The position numbers were made by a program, and so were the translations under genes. Under the pieces are notes generated by a model that was not told the DNA's origin, did no database searches, and saw nothing but the letters and a program-made list of their open reading frames with translations. Shown here one piece after another: positions 1 to 4,830 of a DNA stretch of 5,945 nt. The stretch is from Capsulimonas sp. (GTDB lineage: Bacteria; Armatimonadota; Armatimonadia; Armatimonadales; Capsulimonadaceae), in the NCBI GenBank assembly GCA_025963815.1, contig JAOQAA010000569.1, positions 1-5,945 on the forward strand, given 5' to 3'. Positions within the stretch are counted from its first letter, which is position 1; the number at the start of each line of letters is the position of its first letter.

Positions 1-843
1 CAGCGTCAGCATCAATTGGGCGCGCTCGGCGTCGCTCGCGTCTCGCACGGCGAGGATCAGCGGCAGGGTCATATTGCCTTCGCGCAGGTCGCCGTCCAGC
101 GCCTTGCCGGTCACTTTCGGGTCACCCGTATAGTCGAGCAAGTCGTCGGCGATCTGGAAAGCGAGGCCACAGTTCATGCCATACGACGCCAGCGCCCCAA
201 TGGACGCCGCCGGAGCCTCGGCCAGCATGCCGCCGATCTCGCAGCAGCCCGCGATAAAGCCGGCCGTCTTCTTCTCGATAATCTTGCGATACGTCTCTTC
301 CGTCGTGTCCACATCACCCTTCGCCGTGATCTGAAGGACTTCTCCCTCACTCAGGCCGATGGTAACGTTGCTGAACACCCGAATAACATCGATGTTGCCT
401 TCGCGAGCCGCGAGATAGATGCTCTTCGCCAGAAGATAATCGCCCACGAGAACGCTGATCTGATTGCCATAGGCGGCGTTCGCCGTGGGACGGCCGCGGC
501 GCTCAACGGCGTTGTCCACGACATCGTCATGGATCAGCGACGCCATATGAATGAGCTCGGCGGCGGACGCCGAAGCCGTAATCGTGCGTGTGGGAAAAGA
601 GTGCTGCGCGGCGCGAGCCGAAAGCACGAGCAGCGCGGGGCGCAGGCGCTTGCCGCCAGCGGAAAGCGTATGGCCGGAGATTGCGTAGGCGGCGCGCACA
701 TCGGACCGGATCTCTTCATTGAGAAGGATCTCAACCGCCGCGAGATCATCCAGGACCGGATCCAGGAAACTCGTCTCGCTGGCCGGCTTTTGGCTGAGGG
801 GATCTTCCGCCGTGGAAGGCGGGCTGGTTGCGGGTGCGCTCAT
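1..843 (-). CDS. Long-chain polyprenyl diphosphate synthase (trans-isoprenyl diphosphate synthase), C-terminus cut by window edge
   Basis: This cytosolic enzyme extends an allylic diphosphate with isopentenyl diphosphate units to make the side chain of a respiratory quinone. The reading frame is open for 281 codons to position 1. The family usually has about 320 residues, so about 40 are missing. Visible motifs are GGKRLRP (63-69), the first Asp-rich motif DDVVD (106-110), and the second one in FQIADDLLD (229-237) followed by GKALDGDLREGNMTLP. The fifth residue before the first DDxxD is Ala (101), a small residue that in this family goes with long products. It lies 23 bases after ubiE, so the two are probably co-transcribed. 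The order matches menG-hepT of Bacillus, but no hepS-like subunit gene precedes ubiE, so a homodimeric IspB-type enzyme is equally possible and no symbol is given. The first 40 residues are low-complexity. An alternative GTG start at 870 would overlap the ubiE stop; neither start has a strong ribosome binding site. Confidence 0.93.
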   Translation of the reverse strand, partial: MSAPATSPPSTAEDPLSQKPASETSFLDPVLDDLAAVEILLNEEIRSDVRAAYAISGHTLSAGGKRLRPALLVLSARAAQHSFPTRTITASASAAELIHMASLIHDDVVDNAVERRGRPTANAAYGNQISVLVGDYLLAKSIYLAAREGNIDVIRVFSNVTIGLSEGEVLQITAKGDVDTTEETYRKIIEKKTAGFIAGCCEIGGMLAEAPAASIGALASYGMNCGLAFQIADDLLDYTGDPKVTGKALDGDLREGNMTLPLILAVRDASDAERAQLMLTL

Positions 844-866
844 CGCCGTGCTTTCTGAGAGTCCGC

Positions 867-1628
867 TCACGCGGCGTCCGGCTTTTGTCCGACATGGACG
901 CAGACCAGACCGAAGGTCAAATCGACATACCGTACGGGGCTAAGTCCCGCGTCGCGCATGATCTTTGCAAGTTCTTCGCGCGTTTTGAAACGGATTACCG
1001 ATTCCGGTAAGTATGTATAAGCGTCGGGACGGCCGCTAAGGGCGCCGCCCAGGCGCGGCATCACGTAACGCGAGTGCAGGGAGTAGAACTTTTGGAACAA
1101 TCCGGGATGCGGAGTCGCGAACTCCAGACAGACCACCCGTCCGCCCGGTTTCAGCACCCGCGCGATCTCCACGAATGCGCGATCGATCTCCGCAACATTG
1201 CGAATTCCGAACGCCACCGTCACGGCGTCAAAAATCCCCGAAGCAATAGGAAGCCGCACGGCGTCGCCCTGCGCGAACTGCGCCTTGGCTTCTTCAAATT
1301 TACGAACACCGCTTTGCAGCATGGGAAGGGAGAAATCGATACCGACAACCTGGCCCCGGTCGCCAACGACACGCCGCAGCAGGACGGTCCAGTCACCGGT
1401 GCCGGTACACAGATCGAGAACCCGGTCGCCGGGCTGAAGCGCGGCGCATCGGGTGGCGAAGGTTCGCCAGGAATGGTGAATGCCGGCGGACAAAACCGTG
1501 TTCAGAAGGTCGTAACGATGCGCGATGTCGTCGAACATCCCCCGCACATACCGCGCCTTCTCCGCCGGGGTCGTCGGCAGGTCCAGAACGGGGATGTGAG
1601 ACAGGTTTTGAGAAGTGGCGCCGGACAT
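867..1628 (-). CDS. ubiE: Demethylmenaquinone / 2-polyprenyl-benzoquinol C-methyltransferase (UbiE/MenG)
   Basis: This is a SAM-dependent C-methyltransferase that converts demethylmenaquinone to menaquinone; in ubiquinone makers the same family methylates the benzoquinol ring. The predicted protein has 253 residues, close to the family norm. Family marks are YDLLNTVLSAGIHHSWR (39-55), the SAM-binding loop VLDLCTGTGDW (70-80), the acidic strand end VVGIDFS (94-100), AFGIRN (139-144), RVLKPGGRVVCLEF (157-170) and SVIRFKTREEL (210-220). The start at 1628 is chosen because a GGAG Shine-Dalgarno (1641-1638 on the minus strand) lies 9 bases upstream and the family homology begins soon after. The frame stays open to 1850, but that extension would run through the promoter and into hslV and has no family similarity. 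The neighbouring polyprenyl synthase supports a quinone role. Menaquinone is inferred from the neighbour order and cannot be proved from this gene alone. Confidence 0.96.
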   Translation of the reverse strand: MSGATSQNLSHIPVLDLPTTPAEKARYVRGMFDDIAHRYDLLNTVLSAGIHHSWRTFATRCAALQPGDRVLDLCTGTGDWTVLLRRVVGDRGQVVGIDFSLPMLQSGVRKFEEAKAQFAQGDAVRLPIASGIFDAVTVAFGIRNVAEIDRAFVEIARVLKPGGRVVCLEFATPHPGLFQKFYSLHSRYVMPRLGGALSGRPDAYTYLPESVIRFKTREELAKIMRDAGLSPVRYVDLTFGLVCVHVGQKPDAA

Positions 1629-1658
1629 TGTGAAAAACTCCGCAATCTCTAAAACAGG

Positions 1659-1687
1659 ATTATACCAGTTAGCCGGTGAACTGTCAA
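1659..1687 (-). promoter_or_regulatory. Consensus sigma-70 type promoter with extended -10 for ubiE and the prenyl synthase
   Basis: Read on the minus strand, TTGACA (1687-1682) is followed by a 17-base spacer and TATAAT (1664-1659). The TGG just before the -10 makes it an extended -10 promoter. Both hexamers match the housekeeping sigma consensus at all six positions. Transcription would start near 1652, leaving a leader of about 24 bases that contains the GGAG ribosome binding site. This predicts strong constitutive transcription unless a repressor acts on it. The call rests on sequence match alone. Confidence 0.85.
1666..1683. promoter_or_regulatory. Imperfect 18-base dyad in the ubiE promoter spacer, possible operator
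   Basis: The bases CAGTTAGCCGGTGAACTG form an inverted repeat: CAGTT and AACTG arms around a centre containing CCGG, with 14 of 18 positions symmetric. It fills the spacer of the ubiE promoter and overlaps one base pair or more of the -35 box, so a bound dimeric regulator would block RNA polymerase. It also lies upstream of hslV. Short dyads occur by chance, no regulator is identified, and the site does not match CIRCE or LexA consensus sites. Confidence 0.3.
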
Positions 1688-1698
1688 TGCGCCAATAT

Positions 1699-1720
1699 CG
1701 AACGCCCAGAGGGGTGTTCG
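1699..1720 (+). promoter_or_regulatory. Hairpin in the hslV leader, next to the ribosome binding site
   Basis: CGAACGCCC (1699-1707) and GGGTGTTCG (1712-1720) can pair as a 9-bp stem, with one G-U wobble (1704 with 1715) and an AGAG loop. The stem ends two bases before the hslV Shine-Dalgarno AGGAG (1723-1727). In an mRNA this could stabilise the 5' end or limit ribosome access, and melting on heating would make it thermometer-like. I recall that the E. coli hslVU leader also has a stem-loop affecting message stability, so the placement is suggestive. As DNA it could alternatively be a dyad operator. Confidence 0.45.
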
Positions 1721-1722
1721 CC

Positions 1723-1727
1723 AGGAG
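1723..1727 (+). promoter_or_regulatory. hslV: hslV ribosome binding site that fixes the start
   Basis: AGGAG lies 8 bases before the ATG at 1736 and selects this start over the longer open frame beginning at 1676 and over the in-frame ATG at 1748. Confidence 0.85.
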
Positions 1728-1735
1728 AAATTTGC

Positions 1736-2272
1736 ATGGAAGTGAAGATGCACGCCACCACAATCGTGGGCGTGAAACGGAACGGCAAGGTCGCCATTGC
1801 GGGCGATGGTCAGGTGACTTTGGACAAAACGGTGATGAAAAACACCGCAAAAAAAATACGGCGATTGTACAACGGAAAGATCCTCACGGGCTTCGCCGGA
1901 AGCGCCGCCGACGCCCAAGCGCTGGCCGATCGCTTTGAGGCCATTTTGGAAGGCGTCAACGGCAATCTGCGCCGCGCCGTGATCGACTTCGCCAAGGAAT
2001 GGCGCTCGGACCGGGTCTTACGGCGCTTCGAAGCCTTAATGATCGTCGCCGACCCGGAATACTTGCTCGTGATTTCCGGGGACGGCAACGTTCTGGAGAC
2101 CGACGACGGCATCGCCGCCATCGGCAGCGGCGGGCCGTACGCACAGGCCGCCGCCAAGGCGCTGCTGGAGAACACGGATTTGTCCGCGCGAGAGATCGCC
2201 GAAAAGGCGCTGCGTGTCGCCTCCGAAATCTGTATTTACACGAATGGGAATATCACCGTCGATGAACTTTAA
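1736..2272 (+). CDS. hslV: HslV (ClpQ), peptidase subunit of the HslUV ATP-dependent protease
   Basis: HslV is a cytosolic threonine protease of the proteasome-beta superfamily that forms a double hexamer and is opened by HslU. The protein has 178 residues, the normal length. A short prosequence MEVKMHA precedes TTIVGVKR; removal would expose Thr8 as the nucleophile. Conserved marks are GDGQVT (23-28), with Asp24 matching mature Asp17, [10 protein letters not shown] (39-48), with Lys40 matching mature Lys33, GFAGSAADA (52-60), [15 protein letters not shown] (87-101), [17 protein letters not shown] (128-144) and EICIYTN (164-170). The start is set by AGGAG eight bases upstream. It is the first gene of the rightward unit, with a possible leader hairpin. 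I see no strong forward promoter in the divergent region, only weak matches. The last 11 bases overlap the next gene, whereas in most bacteria hslU follows directly. Confidence 0.97.
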   Translation: MEVKMHATTIVGVKRNGKVAIAGDGQVTLDKTVMKNTAKKIRRLYNGKILTGFAGSAADAQALADRFEAILEGVNGNLRRAVIDFAKEWRSDRVLRRFEALMIVADPEYLLVISGDGNVLETDDGIAAIGSGGPYAQAAAKALLENTDLSAREIAEKALRVASEICIYTNGNITVDEL

Positions 2273-3194
2273 TAACTTCACCCTCGCCCTGGCCGCGGCG
2301 GCGCTGCTTGGCGCTCCTCACCTCAGCCTTGCGGCGGGAAACGAGACAGAGATATTGCCCCTGGTGACGAACCAAACGCCAATTGCCGCCTCCGCACCGA
2401 CAACCGTGCAAAAGGCGGCCCTGCGTCTGGGCTATTCCCTGCAATTTCTCACCGAACGGCAGCGGCGTTACCTAGCCGACGTTCAGGGCCTTTCCTCCAT
2501 CGACGAAGGCGAAGCCACCGAGAAGTATGTCGACAGCCTGGAGGCCCAGTCGATCGCCCTGCGAAAGTTCGAAGCGAACACCGTCACGCTGGCTCTGGAC
2601 GACCTGGTCAAAATCGAGGGACCGGAAAAAGCGCTGCAATCGATCTCGCCGTTATCCACGATGCTTTCAGCGCCACTCCCTTCGGGCAAGAAAAAGGAAA
2701 GCAAGGACAAGCGAGTCGCCGCCATCCTCGGGACCATCGACGAATCGCGCACCGTTCAGGAGAATCTTACCACCCTGCAATTCAACCTGACACCGATTCT
2801 CAAGCTTCAGGGCGGCGATGAATCGCTCTGGGCGCTGGAGCTCGGCCGCGCCATCGCCGCGCGCCGCGCCGCTCCCTTGACCAAAGCCTCCCTCGAAGCC
2901 CAGACCAAGGACGTAAACTCGCTGCTCTCCCGCGCGCCCAAAATGACCCCCACATCCATTCTCGCAAACGTCCGCGCCCTCGCTCCCCCCATCGCAGGCA
3001 TCGGGACGACCCATTCGGGGGCCGGCAACCTCTCGGGACTGCTCCCCAGCGACGCCCCCGCCCCGCCCACGGCCGCCGCCCGCGCCGCCGAAGGCGCGCT
3101 GCTAACGGCTTATGGGGCAGAGGATGTGGATGGGAAGCTAGACCCTACCCACCCCGGCCCTTCGGGCCACCCCTCCCGCGACGGGAAGGGTTGA
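2262..3194 (+). CDS. Predicted exported protein of unknown function, inserted between hslV and hslU
   Basis: I do not recognise this 310-residue protein. Residues 1-25 look like a Sec signal peptide: a hydrophobic, Ala-rich core ([11 protein letters not shown]) ends in SLAAG, although the n-region MNFNNF lacks the usual positive charge. The mature part has no Cys and no clear membrane span. Residues 50-240 look mostly helical, with a charged segment [10 protein letters not shown] at 142-151. Residues 240-275 are rich in Pro, Ala, Gly and Ser. The last 16 residues (295-310) and the stop codon are encoded by the left arm of a REP-like repeat, so the original C-terminus may have been different. 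The ATG at 2262 overlaps the hslV end by 11 bases, which suggests translational coupling; GGGA at 2246-2249 is a weak, distant binding site. An in-frame ATG at 2244 is a possible alternative start. GC-rich, in-frame codon use over more than 300 codons and the signal peptide support a real gene. Function is unknown. Confidence 0.75.
   Translation: MNFNNFTLALAAAALLGAPHLSLAAGNETEILPLVTNQTPIAASAPTTVQKAALRLGYSLQFLTERQRRYLADVQGLSSIDEGEATEKYVDSLEAQSIALRKFEANTVTLALDDLVKIEGPEKALQSISPLSTMLSAPLPSGKKKESKDKRVAAILGTIDESRTVQENLTTLQFNLTPILKLQGGDESLWALELGRAIAARRAAPLTKASLEAQTKDVNSLLSRAPKMTPTSILANVRALAPPIAGIGTTHSGAGNLSGLLPSDAPAPPTAAARAAEGALLTAYGAEDVDGKLDPTHPGPSGHPSRDGKG
3145..3191 (+). repeat. REP-like arm, left copy
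   Basis: The arm starts CTACCCACCCC, followed by the perfect hairpin GGCCC-TTC-GGGCC (3156-3168). A second hairpin pairs ACCCCTCCCG with CGGGAAGGGT around CGA, with one C-A mismatch. It overlaps the 3' end of the preceding coding region, encoding its last residues and leading straight into its TGA stop (3192-3194). Confidence 0.85.
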
Positions 3195-3238
3195 TCGGAA
3201 ATAGCTTTACGCATGCCGCACACAATGTCCATCTCTGT

Positions 3239-3285
3239 ACCCTTCCCGCTGCGGGAGGGGTCGGCCAAAGGCCGGGGGTGGGTAG
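3239..3285 (-). repeat. REP-like arm, right inverted copy
   Basis: Read on the minus strand this arm also starts CTACCCACCCC. Its first hairpin is CGGCC-TTT-GGCCG and the loop of the second is CAG instead of CGA. Compared with the left arm, four of the seven differences form two compensated base pairs, so both copies keep a perfect 5-bp stem. It is entirely non-coding and ends 45 bases before hslU. Confidence 0.85.
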
Positions 3286-3330
3286 AAGATGGGATGAGGG
3301 CCTCAAGGCCACCAACAGACAGGAAAGACC

Positions 3331-4818
3331 ATGGAAGATTTGACGCCGCGCGAAATCGTTGCGGAATTGGACAAATATATCGTCGGACAGTCAGCCGCCA
3401 AGCGGGCCGTCGCAATCGCTCTGCGTAACAGGTACCGGCGACGGATGCTGCCGGCGGAGATGCGCGACGATGTCATCCCCAAGAACATCCTGATGATCGG
3501 ACCGACCGGAGTCGGCAAGACCGAGATTGCGCGGCGCCTCGCGGTGCTGGCGCACGCGCCGTTTGTCAAAGTCGAGGCGACCAAGTTTACCGAAGTCGGC
3601 TACGTCGGCCGCGATGTCGACTCAATGGTGCGCGATCTCGTGCAGGTCTCGCTGCGGCTGGTCGAAAAAGAAAAGACCGAGGAGGTGCGCGAGCAGGCGG
3701 AAAAGCGCGCCGTGGACCGGATCGTTGATGTGCTTCAGCCGCGCCGGCCGGAAAAGCCTGCCAGGGCGAACGCCGGCGGGCCGTCGATCATCCAATCCGA
3801 CAACATGATGGACGCGCTCAACCAGCTGTTCTCCCGGTCCGAGGGCGGCGCCAAACCCACCGCCGCTCCGGCGGCTCCAGAAACGGCCACGGACGAGGAC
3901 GAAGCGCTGCGCAAAAAGCGCCACGAGCAGGAAACACGCGTCCGTGAGCTTTTGCGCACGCAAATCAGCTCGGGCGTGAAGGACAACGACAGCATCGATA
4001 TTGAAGTCGAGGAAGCCGCCCCCGCACCGTTCATGCAGGTCATGGCGCCCGGCCAAATGGGCGAGAACGATATGCAGGACATGCTGGGCTCGCTGATGCC
4101 CAAGAAGCGCAAAAAGCGGACCCTGACAATCAAAGAGGCCAAGGAGTATTTCACGAGCGAGGAAGCCCGCGCCATGATCGACCAGGACGCGCTGACCCGC
4201 GAAGCCGTCTCGCGCGCCGAACAAAGCGGCATTATCTTCGTCGATGAGATGGACAAGATCGCCGGACGCCATGGGGCTGGAGGCGGCAGCGGACCCGATG
4301 TCTCCCGCGAAGGCGTGCAGCGCGATATCCTGCCCATCATCGAAGGCAGCACCGTGCAGACCAAGCAAGGGCCCGTCAAGACGGACTTTATTCTGTTCAT
4401 CGCCGCCGGGGCGTTTCACCTGTCCAAGCCCTCGGACTTGATCCCGGAGCTGCAGGGCCGCCTGCCCATTCGCGTGGAACTGGAAAGCCTCACACAAGAA
4501 GACTTCCAGCGTATCCTCGTCGAGCCGCGCAACGCGTTGGTCAAGCAATACCAAGCGCTGCTCGCGACCGAAGGGCTGACGGTGGAGTTCACGGACGACG
4601 CCGTTGCGGAGCTCGCGCGCCTGGCCGCCGAGGTCAACGCACAGATGGAGAACATCGGGGCGCGCCGCCTGCACACCATTATGGAGCGTCTGTTAGACGA
4701 GCTGTCGTTCGACGCTTCCGAACTGGAAGAGAAGTCCGTGAAGATCGACGCGGAATATGTCAGCAATAAGCTAGCGGGCATTGTAAAAAATGAGGATTTA
4801 AGCCGATATATCCTATAG
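3331..4818 (+). CDS. hslU: HslU (ClpY), AAA+ ATPase unfoldase of the HslUV protease
   Basis: HslU is a hexameric AAA+ unfoldase that feeds proteins into the HslV chamber at the expense of ATP. The 495 residues are nearly collinear with known HslU. Marks are [16 protein letters not shown] (5-20), Walker A GPTGVGKT (57-64), the pore loop GYVGRDV (90-96), the I-domain (about 108-265), Walker B IIFVDEMD (301-308), [15 protein letters not shown] (321-335), [12 protein letters not shown] (373-384) with the probable arginine finger at 377, sensor-2 GARRL (443-447), and the C-terminal LSRYIL tail that docks into HslV. It is about 50 residues longer than E. coli HslU; the excess sits mainly in the I-domain, including a low-complexity Ala/Pro/Glu stretch at 172-192 and a basic patch KKRKKR (258-263). 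AGGA at 3321-3324 precedes the ATG by 6 bases. It lies 136 bases after the unknown gene, beyond the inverted repeat, and 12 bases before the next gene. Confidence 0.98.
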   Translation: MEDLTPREIVAELDKYIVGQSAAKRAVAIALRNRYRRRMLPAEMRDDVIPKNILMIGPTGVGKTEIARRLAVLAHAPFVKVEATKFTEVGYVGRDVDSMVRDLVQVSLRLVEKEKTEEVREQAEKRAVDRIVDVLQPRRPEKPARANAGGPSIIQSDNMMDALNQLFSRSEGGAKPTAAPAAPETATDEDEALRKKRHEQETRVRELLRTQISSGVKDNDSIDIEVEEAAPAPFMQVMAPGQMGENDMQDMLGSLMPKKRKKRTLTIKEAKEYFTSEEARAMIDQDALTREAVSRAEQSGIIFVDEMDKIAGRHGAGGGSGPDVSREGVQRDILPIIEGSTVQTKQGPVKTDFILFIAAGAFHLSKPSDLIPELQGRLPIRVELESLTQEDFQRILVEPRNALVKQYQALLATEGLTVEFTDDAVAELARLAAEVNAQMENIGARRLHTIMERLLDELSFDASELEEKSVKIDAEYVSNKLAGIVKNEDLSRYIL

Positions 4819-4830
4819 AGGATGAGGTCA

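Larger units (their letters stand above)
3145..3285. repeat. Paired inverted REP/BIME-like element, two 47-base arms around a 47-base centre
   Basis: The arms at 3145-3191 and 3239-3285 are inverted copies of equal length, identical at 40 of 47 positions, separated by 47 bases. Each arm also contains two palindromes of its own. The transcript could fold into one long stem or several short hairpins. The layout resembles bacterial interspersed mosaic elements built from two opposed REP sequences, or a small non-autonomous element (MITE). No transposase gene is in the window. It lies between the unknown exported protein gene and hslU, inside what should be one transcript, and could affect message stability or attenuate transcription into hslU. 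The 45 bases from the element to hslU hold a short palindrome at 3299-3310 (GGCCT, CA, AGGCC) and the hslU ribosome binding site. Family membership elsewhere in the genome cannot be seen from here. Confidence 0.85.

Noticed and set aside
16..858. Plus-strand open frame of 280 codons
   Set aside because: It is the antisense of the prenyl synthase gene, whose minus-strand frame shows all family motifs. Long antisense frames are expected at this GC content.
1628..1655. Possible forward promoter for hslV (TTGTGA, 16 bases, TAAAAC)
   Set aside because: Each hexamer matches the consensus at only four of six positions, and the -35 overlaps the ubiE start; too weak to annotate.
1676..1735. Upstream extension of hslV to a start at 1676
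   Set aside because: The extra 20 residues do not occur in HslV proteins and would cover the leader hairpin and Shine-Dalgarno; AGGAG fits 1736.
1629..1735. CIRCE or SOS (LexA) operator in the divergent region
   Set aside because: No TTAGCACTC-type arms are present, and the GAAC/GTTC pair at 1700-1719 is separated by 12 bases, not the 4 of the Gram-positive LexA box.
1629..1850. Upstream extension of ubiE to a start at 1850
   Set aside because: It would include the consensus promoter and part of hslV, and has no methyltransferase similarity; GGAG before 1628 sets the start.
3145..3285. Inverted repeat as a CRISPR array or an intrinsic terminator
   Set aside because: There are only two copies, in inverted orientation, which excludes CRISPR; no run of T follows either arm, so a classical terminator is not supported.
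3213..3428. Small plus-strand open frame across the repeat and hslU start
   Set aside because: It is out of frame with hslU, lacks a ribosome binding site, and consists mostly of translated repeat sequence.
3622..4674. Minus-strand open frame of 350 codons opposite hslU
   Set aside because: The plus strand encodes an unmistakable HslU; the antisense translation has no recognisable domain.
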